Assembly: GCF_001425175.1 (NCBI RefSeq)
Contig: NZ_LMDV01000014.1
Span: 62,001 to 126,000, forward strand
Origin: Nocardioides sp. Root1257
Lineage (GTDB): Bacteria > Actinomycetota > Actinomycetes > Propionibacteriales > Nocardioidaceae
Direction: 5' to 3'
DNA: 64,000 nucleotides
Shown: piece by piece, positions 38,456 to 50,229 of the stretch
Position numbering within the stretch: position 1 is the first letter of the stretch
Layout: each line of letters begins with the position of its first letter
Made by a program: the position numbers and the translations under genes
The notes under the pieces: generated by a model
Databases searched by the model: none
The model's input: the letters and a program-made list of their open reading frames with translations, nothing else
What the model was told of the DNA's origin: nothing

Positions 38456-39472
38456 ATGACAACGACTGCCTCCAACCTGGAGAGCGAGCAGCTGCCGGAC
38501 CCCACGGGCGCGCCGGAGGGTGACCTCTCCAAGCTCAAGGGTCAGTCGCCGACCCGGCTCGCCATCGGCCGGTTCCGTCGCGACAAGCTGTCGATGGTCT
38601 CGTTCGTGGTCGTCGTGCTCTACATTTCGGCCGCCATCGCCGCACCCTTCCTGGTCAAGGCAGGCGTGCTCGACCCGACGACCTTCCACCAGGACCTCAC
38701 CGACCCGAACACCGGTGGCCTGCCGATCGGCCGGCTCGGCGGGATCAGCTGGGACCACCCGCTGGGCGTGGAGCCGCAGACGGGTCGCGACGTGCTGTCC
38801 CGGATCTGGTACGGCCTGACCTTCTCGCTGGCGATCGCACTCTCCGCGACGCTGATCGCCATCGTGGTCGGCGCGGTGCTCGGCATCATCGCCGGCTTCA
38901 CGGGCGGCTGGGTCGACGCGATCATCGGTCGCAGCATCGACCTGACGCTGTCGTTCCCGTCCACGCTGATGCTGCTGGCGCTCTCCAGCATGGGCATCCA
39001 GCTGATGGCCGACATCCTCCCGGGAGGCTTCGCCGATCCGCTGCCCAACGCGACGTACGTCGTGTTCGTGCTCGCGCTCTTCGGCTGGCCCGGCATCGCC
39101 CGCATCATCCGCGGCCAGGTGCTGTCGGTGCGCGAGCGCGAGTTCGTGGACGCCGCCGTACTGCTCGGCGCGTCGCGCCGCCGGATCTACTTCAAGGAGA
39201 TCCTCCCGAACCTGTGGGCGCCGCTGCTGGTCACGTTCACGCTGACCATGCCGGCCTACATCTCGGCCGAGGCGGCGCTGAGCTACCTCGGCGTCGGCAT
39301 CCACCCGCCGACCCCGACCCTCGGCAACATCCTGAAGAGCTCGATCAACTACTCGTCGGCCGACTTCATCTTCTTCTTCATGCCAGCCTTCCTGATCATG
39401 ATCATCGTGGTCAGCTTCAACCTGCTCGGTGATGGCATCCGCGACGCGCTCGATCCCAAGACGGCGCGTTGA
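38456..39472 (+). CDS. Peptide-type ABC transporter permease (DppC/OppC type)
   Basis: A 338-residue inner-membrane permease with an OppC_N segment and six TM helices. The BPD_transp_1 coupling loop is VREREFVDAAVLLGASRRRIYFKEILPN, followed by AEAALSYLGVGIHPPTPTLGNIL, typical of DppC. It is the first gene of the importer operon; usually DppC follows DppB. The N-terminal 40 residues are cytosolic. Substrate unknown; di- or oligopeptides are the default for the family. Confidence 0.9.
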   Translation: MTTTASNLESEQLPDPTGAPEGDLSKLKGQSPTRLAIGRFRRDKLSMVSFVVVVLYISAAIAAPFLVKAGVLDPTTFHQDLTDPNTGGLPIGRLGGISWDHPLGVEPQTGRDVLSRIWYGLTFSLAIALSATLIAIVVGAVLGIIAGFTGGWVDAIIGRSIDLTLSFPSTLMLLALSSMGIQLMADILPGGFADPLPNATYVVFVLALFGWPGIARIIRGQVLSVREREFVDAAVLLGASRRRIYFKEILPNLWAPLLVTFTLTMPAYISAEAALSYLGVGIHPPTPTLGNILKSSINYSSADFIFFFMPAFLIMIIVVSFNLLGDGIRDALDPKTAR

Positions 39473-39560
39473 CCAACCCCGTGCAGTCCCCAGATTTCGG
39501 TGATACGGAGTCGCCGAAGGTGCCGCCGCTCCAGGCGCGACACACACTCAAGGAGAAGTA

Positions 39561-41303
39561 ATGTTCACGTATCGAAAGCGGGTCCTTGCGGCCACCGCTG
39601 CGATCGCCCTCGCCGGAGGCCTCGCGGCCTGTGGCGGCAGCGACAGCAGCAGTGATGGCAAGGCCGGTGGCGGGCCCACCTCCAGTGCGACCGGTGGCAC
39701 CCTCAACTACCTCATCTTCGCGCCCATCGAGCACGTCGACCCCCAGCGGATCTACGTCGGCCGTGACATCACCAACTTCAGCCGGACGGTCTACCGCCAG
39801 CTGGTGACGTTCCCGATCTCGACCGACCCGAAGGTGTCGAACACCCCGGTCGCCGACCTGGCGACCGACACGGGCACGTCGTCGGACGGCGGCAAGGTCT
39901 GGTCCTTCACCGTCAAGGACGGTGTCAAGTGGGAGGACGGCCAGCCGATCACGTGTGAGGACTTCAAGTACGGCGCCTCCCGTGTGTTCGCGACCGACGT
40001 CATCACCGGTGGCCCGAACTACCTGCTGAGCTACCTGGACATCCCGACCGACTCGAAGACCGGTCTGCCGGCCTACGACGGCCCCTACAAGGGCGACGGC
40101 CAGGACCTGTTCGACAAGGCCATCACCTGCGACGGCAACACCATCACGTACAACTTCAACAAGCCGTGGCCGGACTTCCCGCTCGCCATCGCGGCGCTGC
40201 ACATGATGGACCCGTACCGCCAGGACAAGGACAACGGCGACAAGTCCAACTTCCAGATCTTCTCCAACGGCCCCTACAAGCTGGACGGCGCCTGGAGCAA
40301 GAACAAGGGTGCGACGCTGGTCCGCAACGACAACTACGACCCGAAGACGGACGACCCGGAGAACATCCGCCGGGCGCTGCCGGACTCGATCGTGTTCAAC
40401 ATCGGTCAGACCACCGAGACCATCTACGACCAGCTGATCGCTGACACCGGTGACGCGCAGACCGCCGTCACCAGCCAGCGCGTCCCGGCGCCGTACTTCA
40501 ACCAGATCGAGGGCGCGGTCGCCGACCGGGCCACGCTCGAGGCGTCGCCGTACGTCGACTACCTGGTGCCGAACTTCCGCAAGATGTCCGACCCGAAGGT
40601 CCGCGAGGCCCTCAAGGTCGCGACCAACGCGCAGGCCTGGATCGACGCCGGTGGTGGCGAGAAGGCGTTCGCGCCCGCCGAGTCGATCGTGAACCCGGCC
40701 GTTGTCGGCTACCAGGACAACCCGGCGTTCTCCGGTCCGCAGGAGGGTGACCCGGCCGCGGCCAAGAAGCTGCTCGAAGAGGCCGGCGTCCAGATGCCGT
40801 ACCCGCTCACCTTCACGTACCCGAGCACGGAGACTGCCGACAAGCAGGCCGCCGCGCTCAAGGAGACGTGGGACGCTGCCGGCTTCGACACGACCCTCGA
40901 CGGTCTCGGTGACACCTACTACGACGTCATCCAGAAGCCGACCAAGGACAGCGACGTCATCTGGGGCGGTTGGGGCTCCGACTGGCCCTCCGCCATCACC
41001 GTCACCCCGCCGCTGTTCGACAGCCGCCCGAACCTGACCGAGAACTCGGACGGCCAGGACTACGGCGCCTACAAGAGCGACGCGTTCAACAAGCTCGTCG
41101 ACCAGGCCGCCAACGCCACCTCGCTGGAGGACCAGACCGCTGCCCTGCAGCAGGCTGACATCCAGCTCGGCCAGGACGTCGCCTACATCCCGCTGGAGAT
41201 CGCGCAGTTCTACTTCCTCCACGGCTCCAAGGTGACCAACTTCACCACCACCCCGGCGAGCTCCAGCTTCCCGGACCTGGGTGCCATCGGCGTGGAGTCC
41301 TGA
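39561..41303 (+). CDS. Peptide-type ABC transporter substrate-binding lipoprotein
   Basis: A 580-residue SBP_bac_5 (family 5) lipoprotein. The signal peptide ends LAGGLAAC (lipobox Cys near residue 24), a Ser/Gly/Asp tether follows, then a large binding domain (LNYLIFAPIEHVDPQRIY, VKDGVKWEDGQPITCEDFKYGASRVF, SNGPYKLDGAW). AAGGAG lies 5 nt before the start. It would bind a peptide or similar solute outside the cell. It sits between the two permease genes, and tandem hairpins follow it. Confidence 0.93.
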   Translation: MFTYRKRVLAATAAIALAGGLAACGGSDSSSDGKAGGGPTSSATGGTLNYLIFAPIEHVDPQRIYVGRDITNFSRTVYRQLVTFPISTDPKVSNTPVADLATDTGTSSDGGKVWSFTVKDGVKWEDGQPITCEDFKYGASRVFATDVITGGPNYLLSYLDIPTDSKTGLPAYDGPYKGDGQDLFDKAITCDGNTITYNFNKPWPDFPLAIAALHMMDPYRQDKDNGDKSNFQIFSNGPYKLDGAWSKNKGATLVRNDNYDPKTDDPENIRRALPDSIVFNIGQTTETIYDQLIADTGDAQTAVTSQRVPAPYFNQIEGAVADRATLEASPYVDYLVPNFRKMSDPKVREALKVATNAQAWIDAGGGEKAFAPAESIVNPAVVGYQDNPAFSGPQEGDPAAAKKLLEEAGVQMPYPLTFTYPSTETADKQAAALKETWDAAGFDTTLDGLGDTYYDVIQKPTKDSDVIWGGWGSDWPSAITVTPPLFDSRPNLTENSDGQDYGAYKSDAFNKLVDQAANATSLEDQTAALQQADIQLGQDVAYIPLEIAQFYFLHGSKVTNFTTTPASSSFPDLGAIGVES

Positions 41304-41330
41304 TCCTAGGACTGCACCACTAACACCCTG

Positions 41331-41398
41331 TCGGGCGGTCGCTCACCAGCGGCCGCCCGGCAACCGGGGGTGAGGGCCTCGTCGAGGGGTCCTCACCC
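41331..41398 (+). terminator. Tandem hairpins after the binding-protein gene
   Basis: Hairpin 1: GGGCGGTCGCT pairs with AGCGGCCGCCC (41333-41358) around CACC. Hairpin 2: GGGTGAGG (41368-41375) pairs with CCTCACCC (41391-41398). There is no T tract. Within an operon they may stabilise the upstream mRNA for the binding protein or cut read-through into the following permease, which begins 90 bp later. Confidence 0.55.
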
Positions 41399-41488
41399 TC
41401 ACCTCCGTCCAGGGTGCATGCTGGTTCCAGCACTACCGTGCTGAGCCCGCTGCACCCCCGCACCTGATCTATCCGAGGTGGTCCCCCG

Positions 41489-42505
41489 ATGTTGGCCTAC
41501 GTCATCCGACGCTGTTTCGTCGGCGTGATCATGCTGATCGTGATGAGCCTGGTGACGTTCGTGCTGTTCTTCGCCTCGCCTGTCGACCCGGCGCGCTACG
41601 CGTGCGGCAAGAACTGCTCACCAGAGCTGCGCGAGCAGACCCGCAAGTCGCTCGGCTACGACAAGCCCGTCGTCGTGCAGTGGACCAACTTCCTCAAGGG
41701 CGTCGTGCAGGGTCGCGACTACCCGGACGACCCGGAGCTGCGTGCCGCGGCCCCCGAGCTGGTGACGCACTGCCCGGCTCCGTGCTTCGGCTACTCGGTC
41801 GTCAACACCAAGACAGTCAACGAGTTGATGAAGGAGGCCTTCCCGGTCTCCCTCTCGATCTCCATCGCCGCCCTGGTGCTCTGGTTGTTCTTCGGTGTGC
41901 TCTTCGGCGTGATAGCCGCGGTACGAAGAGGCACGCTCATCGACCGGGGGATCGTGGCGGTCTCCCTGGTCCTCTATGCCTTCCCAGCGTTCTTCATCGG
42001 TCTGTTCCTGCTGAAGTTCATCGCGATCAAGTGGCAATGGGTCGAGGTGCCCGTCTACTCGCCGATCGCCGAGGCCGGCGTCGGGGCGTGGATGACCTCC
42101 CTGCTGCTGCCCGCCGTCACCCTGGCCGTGCTCTACATGGCCGGCTACGTGCGGATGACGCGCGCCTTCGTGCTCGAGTCGATGTCGGAGGACTACGTCC
42201 GCACGGCGCGCGCCAAGGGCCTGAAGTCGGGTCGGGTGCTCTTCAAGCACAGCATGCGCGCCGCGCTGACCCCGCTGGTGACGCTCGTCGGCCTCGACTT
42301 CGCGGGCCTGATGGGCGGCGCGATCATCACCGAGACGGTCTTCAACTACAACGGACTCGGCAAGCTCGCGTTCGACGCCAACACGACCAATGACCTGCCG
42401 ACGATCATCGGTCTGGTGCTGCTCCTGGGCACCTTCGTCATCGTGGCCAACATCATCGTCGACGTGCTCTACGCCGTCATCGACCCGCGCGTTCGCGTCG
42501 GCTGA
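41489..42505 (+). CDS. Peptide-type ABC transporter permease (DppB/OppB type)
   Basis: A 338-residue permease with the DppB start MLAYVIRRCFVGVIML, a periplasmic loop with three or four Cys (ACGKNCS, HCPAPCFG) that could form disulfides, and the coupling loop MSEDYVRTARAKGLKSGRVLFKHSMR. The ending ETVFNYNGLGKLAFDA then YAVIDPRVRVG is typical. It pairs with the permease at 38456. Confidence 0.92.
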   Translation: MLAYVIRRCFVGVIMLIVMSLVTFVLFFASPVDPARYACGKNCSPELREQTRKSLGYDKPVVVQWTNFLKGVVQGRDYPDDPELRAAAPELVTHCPAPCFGYSVVNTKTVNELMKEAFPVSLSISIAALVLWLFFGVLFGVIAAVRRGTLIDRGIVAVSLVLYAFPAFFIGLFLLKFIAIKWQWVEVPVYSPIAEAGVGAWMTSLLLPAVTLAVLYMAGYVRMTRAFVLESMSEDYVRTARAKGLKSGRVLFKHSMRAALTPLVTLVGLDFAGLMGGAIITETVFNYNGLGKLAFDANTTNDLPTIIGLVLLLGTFVIVANIIVDVLYAVIDPRVRVG

Positions 42506-42515
42506 GGGGATCCCT

Positions 42516-43565
42516 GTGTCCAGCTATCTTTCGGTCCGCGACCTGAAGGTCCACTTCCCGACCGTCGACGGCATCGTCAAGGCCACCGACGGCCTCTCGT
42601 TCGACCTCGAGAAGGGCCGGACCCTCGGCATCGTCGGCGAGTCCGGCTCCGGGAAGTCCGTGTCCAGCTCGGCGATCCTCGGGCTGCACCGCAAGACCAG
42701 TGCCCAGGTCAGCGGCGAGATCCTGCTCGACGGCACCGACCTGCTGAAGCTCTCCGACGAGCAGATGCGGCGGCGGCGCGGCAAGGACGTCGCGATGATC
42801 TTCCAGGACCCGCTGTCGGCGATGCACCCGTACTACACGGTCGGCAACCAGATCGGCGAGGCCTACCGGGTCCACCACAACGTGAGCAAGAAGGCCGCCC
42901 GCGCCCGGGCGATCGAGATGCTCGACCGGGTAGGGATCCCCCAGCCGGACCGGCGCGTGGACGACTACCCGCACCAGTTCTCCGGCGGCATGCGCCAGCG
43001 CGCGATGATCGCGATGGGGCTGATCAACAACCCCAGCCTGCTGATCGCCGACGAGCCGACCACGGCGCTCGACGTGACCGTGCAGGCCCAGATCCTCGAC
43101 CTCCTCCAGGACCTCCAGAAGGAGTTCGAGTCGGCGGTCATCATCATCACGCACGACCTCGGTGTCATCGCCGAGGTCGCGGACGAGGTGCTGGTCATGT
43201 ACGCCGGCCGGGCCGTCGAGGTCGGCACCTGCAAGGAGATCCTGACGCACCCGGAGATGCCCTACACCTGGGGCCTGCTCTCGAGCGTGCCCGATGTCTC
43301 CGGCGACACGAACGCACGGCTGATCCCGATCCCGGGCAACCCGCCGTCGCTGCTCACCCCCCCGTCCGGCTGCGCCTTCCACCCGCGCTGCCCGCACCGG
43401 GACAAGGTCGAGGGCGACCTCTGCGTGACGACCCTGCCCGAACTGGCGCCAGGCACTCGGACGGAGACGCACCTGAAGCGGTGCCACCTGACGAACCCTG
43501 ACGCCGTCTACGAACGAGAGGTCCTGCCGGAGATCGCGCCGGACCTGGTGGAGGAAGAGCGATGA
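42516..43565 (+). CDS. Peptide-type ABC transporter ATP-binding protein (DppD type)
   Basis: A 349-residue ATPase. Walker A GESGSGKSV, Q-loop FQDPLSAM, signature FSGGMRQRAMI, Walker B LLIADEP, switch His ITHDLGV. The C-terminal oligo_HPY extension carries CAFHPRCPHRDK and CKEILTHPEMPYT, where the Cys residues may hold an Fe-S cluster, as in other DppD/OppD. GTG start 10 bp after the permease. The stop overlaps the next ATPase start. Confidence 0.93.
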   Translation: MSSYLSVRDLKVHFPTVDGIVKATDGLSFDLEKGRTLGIVGESGSGKSVSSSAILGLHRKTSAQVSGEILLDGTDLLKLSDEQMRRRRGKDVAMIFQDPLSAMHPYYTVGNQIGEAYRVHHNVSKKAARARAIEMLDRVGIPQPDRRVDDYPHQFSGGMRQRAMIAMGLINNPSLLIADEPTTALDVTVQAQILDLLQDLQKEFESAVIIITHDLGVIAEVADEVLVMYAGRAVEVGTCKEILTHPEMPYTWGLLSSVPDVSGDTNARLIPIPGNPPSLLTPPSGCAFHPRCPHRDKVEGDLCVTTLPELAPGTRTETHLKRCHLTNPDAVYEREVLPEIAPDLVEEER

Positions 43566-44866
43566 ACGACAAGCACGGCGACGACAAGCTGACGCCACTG
43601 CCTGCCACAGCCGGTTTCCTGCCCCAGGACGACCCGATCTCGCGCACCGAGGACCCGGTCGATGCCGACGAGATCGACTACCTGTCGCCCGTCGAGGGGC
43701 ACGCCGCCTCGGTGGCGAACCCCGACGCGAAGGCGATCATCGAGGTCCGCGACCTCAAGATGTACTTCCCGGTGAAGTCCTCGAGCGTGATCCGCCGCAC
43801 GATCGGCCACGTCCAGGCGGTCGACGGGGTGTCCTTCCAGGTCCCCGAGGGCGGCTCCCTCGGCCTGGTGGGTGAGTCCGGCTGTGGCAAGTCGACGACC
43901 GGGCGCCTGATCACCCGGCTGTACGAGCCGACCGGTGGTTCGATCAACTTCAACGGCCGCGACATCACCAACATCAGCTCGCGCCAGCTCAAGCCGCTGC
44001 GTCGCGAGATCCAGATGATCTTCCAGGACCCGTACACCTCGCTGAACCCGCGGCACTCGGTCGGCGCGATCGTCGGCGCGCCGCTGGCGATCCACAAGGT
44101 GGTCCCGAAGGACAAGATCCTGCCCCGGGTGCAGGAGCTGCTCGAGATCGTCGGTCTCAACCCCGAGCACTACAACCGCTACCCGCACGAGTTCTCCGGC
44201 GGCCAGCGCCAGCGCATCGGCATCGCCCGCGCGCTCACGCTGCAGCCGAAGGTGCTGGTCGCCGACGAGCCGGTCTCGGCGCTCGACGTCTCGATCCAGG
44301 CGCAGGTGATCAACCTGCTCCAGGACGTGCAGCGCGAGTTCAACATCGCGTTCCTCTTCGTCGCCCACGACCTCGCCGTCGTCCGGCACTTCTGCCCGGA
44401 GATCGCGGTCATGTACCTCGGCAAGATCGTCGAGATCGCCGACCGCGAGACGCTCTACAACCGCCCCAACCACCCGTACACGCAGGCGCTGCTCTCCGCG
44501 GTGCCCGACGTGAAGCAGGCGGCGATCGGTGGCCGTCGCGAGCGGATCCGACTCGAGGGCGACGTCCCGAGCCCGATCAACCCGCCGTCCGGCTGCCGGT
44601 TCCGCACCCGCTGCCCGATCGCGCAGGAGATCTGTGCACGGGTCGAGCCGCCGCTCCTCCAGATCGGTCAGCGCCACAAGGTCGCCTGCCACTTCGCGGG
44701 CGAGCTCGGCCAGCACCCCGACAGGCCGGTCACGACCGGCCTGCTCGGCGTCGACGACAGCGGCGCACCGGACCCGGGGGCGACCCCGTCGGCCCTGGCG
44801 GCGGACGAGCCGGGCTACTCCGACACCTGGTTCGACCTCGAGCGCAAGACCATGGCGTCGGCCTGA
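43562..44866 (+). CDS. Peptide-type ABC transporter ATP-binding protein (DppF type)
   Basis: A 434-residue ATPase. Unusual N-terminal extension of about 55 residues, acidic and proline-rich, before the usual IIEVRDLKMYFPVKSS. Walker A GESGCGKST, Q-loop FQDPYTSLNPR, signature FSGGQRQRIGI, Walker B VLVADEP, switch His VAHDLAV, and a C-terminal CRFRTRCPIAQEIC motif. The last 60 residues (PDRPVTTGLLGV and on) extend beyond the family core. It forms a heterodimer with the preceding ATPase. It ends the operon. Confidence 0.92.
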   Translation: MNDKHGDDKLTPLPATAGFLPQDDPISRTEDPVDADEIDYLSPVEGHAASVANPDAKAIIEVRDLKMYFPVKSSSVIRRTIGHVQAVDGVSFQVPEGGSLGLVGESGCGKSTTGRLITRLYEPTGGSINFNGRDITNISSRQLKPLRREIQMIFQDPYTSLNPRHSVGAIVGAPLAIHKVVPKDKILPRVQELLEIVGLNPEHYNRYPHEFSGGQRQRIGIARALTLQPKVLVADEPVSALDVSIQAQVINLLQDVQREFNIAFLFVAHDLAVVRHFCPEIAVMYLGKIVEIADRETLYNRPNHPYTQALLSAVPDVKQAAIGGRRERIRLEGDVPSPINPPSGCRFRTRCPIAQEICARVEPPLLQIGQRHKVACHFAGELGQHPDRPVTTGLLGVDDSGAPDPGATPSALAADEPGYSDTWFDLERKTMASA

Positions 44867-44878
44867 CCCTGCACCACC

Positions 44879-44884
44879 TAGCCT
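44879..44884 (+). promoter_or_regulatory. Leaderless -10 box for rarA
   Basis: TAGCCT ends 6 nt before the GTG at 44891, in the 24-bp gap after the ABC operon. Confidence 0.5.
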
Positions 44885-44890
44885 GACTGC

Positions 44891-46255
44891 GTGGACGACG
44901 GACTGTTCGAGACCCCCGGTGCTGCCGCGCGCACCGGGGGCGGCTCGCTGAACGCGAACACGCACGCGTCCGCACCGCTCGCGGTCCGGATGCGGCCGCG
45001 GACGCTCGACGAGCTGGTCGGCCAGGAGCAGCTGCGCGCCCCGGGCTCGCCGCTGCGCCAGCTGGTCGAGGGCGACCAGTCGATGTCGCTGCTGCTCTGG
45101 GGTCCTCCGGGCACGGGCAAGACCACGATCGCCTCGATCGTCAGCCAGCAGACGGACCGGCGCTTCGTCGAGGTCTCGGCCGTGTCCGCCGGTGTCAAGG
45201 AGGTGCGGGCGGCCATCGACTCGGCGCGCGCCGAGCTGGTCGCGACCGGTCGTGAGACGGTGCTCTTCGTCGACGAGGTGCACCGCTTCAGCAAGGCCCA
45301 GCAGGACGGGCTGCTGCCCGGGGTCGAGAACCGGTGGGTGACCCTGATCGCCGCGACCACCGAGAACCCGTTCTTCAGCGTGATCTCGCCACTGCTCTCG
45401 CGCAGCCTGCTGCTCCGCCTCGAGTCGCTGACCGACGCCGACGTACGCGCGGTGCTGGACCAGGCCCTGGTCGACGAGCGTGGCCTCGGCGGCCGGGTCG
45501 CGGTCGAGGAGGAGGCGCTCGAGCACCTGGTCCGGTTGGCCGGCGGGGACGCCCGTCGGTCCCTGACCTACCTCGAGGCGGCGACCGGGGCCGCGACGTC
45601 GCAGGGACTGGACACGGTCGACCTTGCGACGGCCGAGACCGCCGTGGACCGCGCCGCGGTGCGCTACGACCGGCAGGGCGACCAGCACTACGACGTGGTC
45701 AGCGCGTTCATCAAGTCGGTGCGCGGCTCCGACGCGGACGCCGCCCTGCACTACCTGGCGCGGATGATCGAGGCGGGGGAGGACCCGCGGTTCATCGCCC
45801 GGCGCCTGATGATCCTGGCGTCGGAGGACATCGGCCTCGCCGACTCGACGGCGCTCCAGACGGCAGTCGCGGCGGCGCAGACGGTGCAGCTGATCGGGAT
45901 GCCCGAGGCCCAGCTGACGCTCGCGCACGCGACCATCGCTCTCGCGGTCGCCCCGAAGTCCAACGCGGTCACGACCGCGATCGGGGCCGCCGTCGCCGAC
46001 GTGCGGGCCGGCAAGATCGGCCAGGTGCCACCGCACCTGCGCGACGCCCACTACGCCGGCGCGAAGAAGATCGGCCACGGCTCGACGTACAAGTACAGCC
46101 ACGACGAGCCGTTCGGCGTCGCCGAGCAGCAGTACGCCCCCGACGTCGTGCTGGACCGCGAGTACTACCAGCCGACCTCCCTGGGCGCGGAGGCGTCGAT
46201 CAAGGAGCGCTGGGAACGCGTACGCCGGATCATCCGAGGTGGAGACCCGCGATAG
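44891..46255 (+). CDS. rarA: Replication-associated recombination protein RarA/MgsA
   Basis: A 454-residue AAA+ clamp-loader-like ATPase acting at stalled forks. RPRTLDELVGQE, Walker A GPPGTGKTT, Walker B LFVDEVHRF, sensor AATTENPFFSV, and a C-terminal tetramerisation domain (IKSVRGSDADAALHYLARM, then the highly conserved YKYSHDEPFGVAEQQYAPD). Present in the same place, upstream of alaS, in many actinobacteria. Confidence 0.95.
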   Translation: MDDGLFETPGAAARTGGGSLNANTHASAPLAVRMRPRTLDELVGQEQLRAPGSPLRQLVEGDQSMSLLLWGPPGTGKTTIASIVSQQTDRRFVEVSAVSAGVKEVRAAIDSARAELVATGRETVLFVDEVHRFSKAQQDGLLPGVENRWVTLIAATTENPFFSVISPLLSRSLLLRLESLTDADVRAVLDQALVDERGLGGRVAVEEEALEHLVRLAGGDARRSLTYLEAATGAATSQGLDTVDLATAETAVDRAAVRYDRQGDQHYDVVSAFIKSVRGSDADAALHYLARMIEAGEDPRFIARRLMILASEDIGLADSTALQTAVAAAQTVQLIGMPEAQLTLAHATIALAVAPKSNAVTTAIGAAVADVRAGKIGQVPPHLRDAHYAGAKKIGHGSTYKYSHDEPFGVAEQQYAPDVVLDREYYQPTSLGAEASIKERWERVRRIIRGGDPR

Positions 46256-46258
46256 GGT
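46253..46258 (+). promoter_or_regulatory. Leaderless -10 box for the gene at 46267
   Basis: TAGGGT overlaps the rarA stop codon (TAG at 46253-46255) and ends 8 nt before the ATG at 46267. Confidence 0.45.
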
Positions 46259-46266
46259 CGGTCACC

Positions 46267-46779
46267 ATGCAGGACTGGATCGTGCCCGTGGTGGCGGGGG
46301 TGCTTGCGCTGGTGGCGCTGGCCCTGGCCGTCGTGCTCCTGAGGGCCCGGTCCCGCACCGAGCGGACGATCGCGCGAGTCCAGGCGGAGGCGCAGGCGGA
46401 GACCGCCGCCCTCCGCGACCAGGTGGCCGCGCTCGAGCGCCGCCTGGACCGCCCGAAGGCGACGCCCGAGGCGTCGTTCGTGATCACCGACCTCGGCCGT
46501 GACCAGTCCTCCGAGAGGGCCGAGGACGAGCCGGCGCCGGCGATCGGGACGGCGCTGTTCGCCGACCTGGTGCTGCGCGAGACCGTGGTGAAGGCCGCCT
46601 CGTTCGCCCACGGCGTACGCCGTGCGCTCGACCCGGAGACCCGCAACCGGATCCGGTTCGAGATGAAGCGCGAGGTGAAGCGCGCCCGCAAGCAGCGCAA
46701 GGCCGACACCCGCGAAGCCGTGCGCGAGTGGCAGCAGCGCCAGCGCGCCGACCTGCCCGAGGAGGGCAGCGCCGCATGA
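46267..46779 (+). CDS. Membrane-anchored coiled-coil protein, function unknown
   Basis: A 170-residue protein with one N-terminal TM helix (about 4-24), a heptad-patterned coiled coil (about 30-62: ERTIARVQAEAQAETAALRD, AALERRL), a disordered acidic middle and a conserved helical domain (ALFADLVLRETVVKAASFAHG, RIRFEMKREVKRARKQRK). I do not know its function. The topology and the place between rarA and alaS are shared by other actinobacteria. Co-translated with the following small gene (ATGA). Confidence 0.75.
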   Translation: MQDWIVPVVAGVLALVALALAVVLLRARSRTERTIARVQAEAQAETAALRDQVAALERRLDRPKATPEASFVITDLGRDQSSERAEDEPAPAIGTALFADLVLRETVVKAASFAHGVRRALDPETRNRIRFEMKREVKRARKQRKADTREAVREWQQRQRADLPEEGSAA

Positions 46780-47068
46780 GACGCGGGCTCTGGTTCGTCG
46801 CCGGGGCCGGCACCGCCGTCTACGTGATGGTCCGGGGCCGGCGCGCGGCCGAGGTGTTCACCGTCGACGGGCTCAAGGATCGCCTCGGCGCCCTCGAGGT
46901 CGGCGCCCGCCTGGTCCGCGACGAGGTGGCGCAGGGCCAGGCCGAGAAGGAATCCGAGTTGCGCGAGCGACTGGGTCTCGTGCCTCATGGAACTCCCGAG
47001 CTCACCGGAGGCCGCCACAAGGCGGTCGCCACCCAGCAGACGACGCAGGACAAGGAAGGCAGCAACTG

Positions 47069-47069
<1 letters not shown>
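46776..47069 (+). CDS. Small conserved actinobacterial membrane-associated protein
   Basis: A 97-residue protein starting MRRGLWFVAGAGTAVYVMV, a short glycine-rich membrane segment, then RGRRAAEVFTVDGLKDRLGALEVGARLVRDEVAQG, an amphipathic helical stretch. It resembles the small DUF-type proteins found directly before alaS in actinobacteria. No function is established. The start overlaps the upstream stop and its stop overlaps the alaS start. Confidence 0.75.
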
Positions 47070-49744
<2,675 letters not shown>

Positions 49745-49761
49745 CCGCGACCCTGACGGAC

Positions 49762-50229
49762 ATGCGTTACGGCGTACGGCTCGGCATCGACCCCGGCGAC
49801 GCGCGGATCGGGGTGGCCCGCAGCGACCCCTCGGGCTTCCTCGCGAGCCCGGTGGAGACGGTGCGCCGCGGCAAGGGCGACCTGGCGCGGATCGCGAAGA
49901 TCCTGTCCGCCGAGCAGGAGGAGTCGACGGTCGTCGAGGTGGTCGTCGGCCTGCCCCGGTCGCTGTCGGGCGGGGAGGGGCCGGCGGCCGCCAAGGTGCG
50001 CGAGTTCGCGGCCGGCCTGGCCCGGCGCGTCTCGCCGATCCCCGTGCGCCTGGTCGACGAGCGCATGACCACGGTGTCGGCGGAGGCTATGCTGCGCGAC
50101 CAAGGCCGCAAGGGGGGCAAGCGGCGTGCGGTGGTCGACCAGGCTGCCGCCGTCCTGATCTTGCAGCACGCACTGGACACCGAGCGCGCGACGGGGACCG
50201 CGCCGGGGGAGATCCTCGAGGAGAGCTGA
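49762..50229 (+). CDS. ruvX: Putative Holliday junction resolvase/pre-16S rRNA nuclease YqgF
   Basis: A 155-residue RNase H-fold protein of the YqgF/RuvX family. First acidic site in LGIDPGDARIGVA, middle VVGLPRSLSGGEG, and the conserved LVDERMTTVSAEAML, then DQAAAVLILQHAL with the final Asp. Family members mature 16S rRNA in E. coli. It ends directly against the mltG start. Confidence 0.93.
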   Translation: MRYGVRLGIDPGDARIGVARSDPSGFLASPVETVRRGKGDLARIAKILSAEQEESTVVEVVVGLPRSLSGGEGPAAAKVREFAAGLARRVSPIPVRLVDERMTTVSAEAMLRDQGRKGGKRRAVVDQAAAVLILQHALDTERATGTAPGEILEES

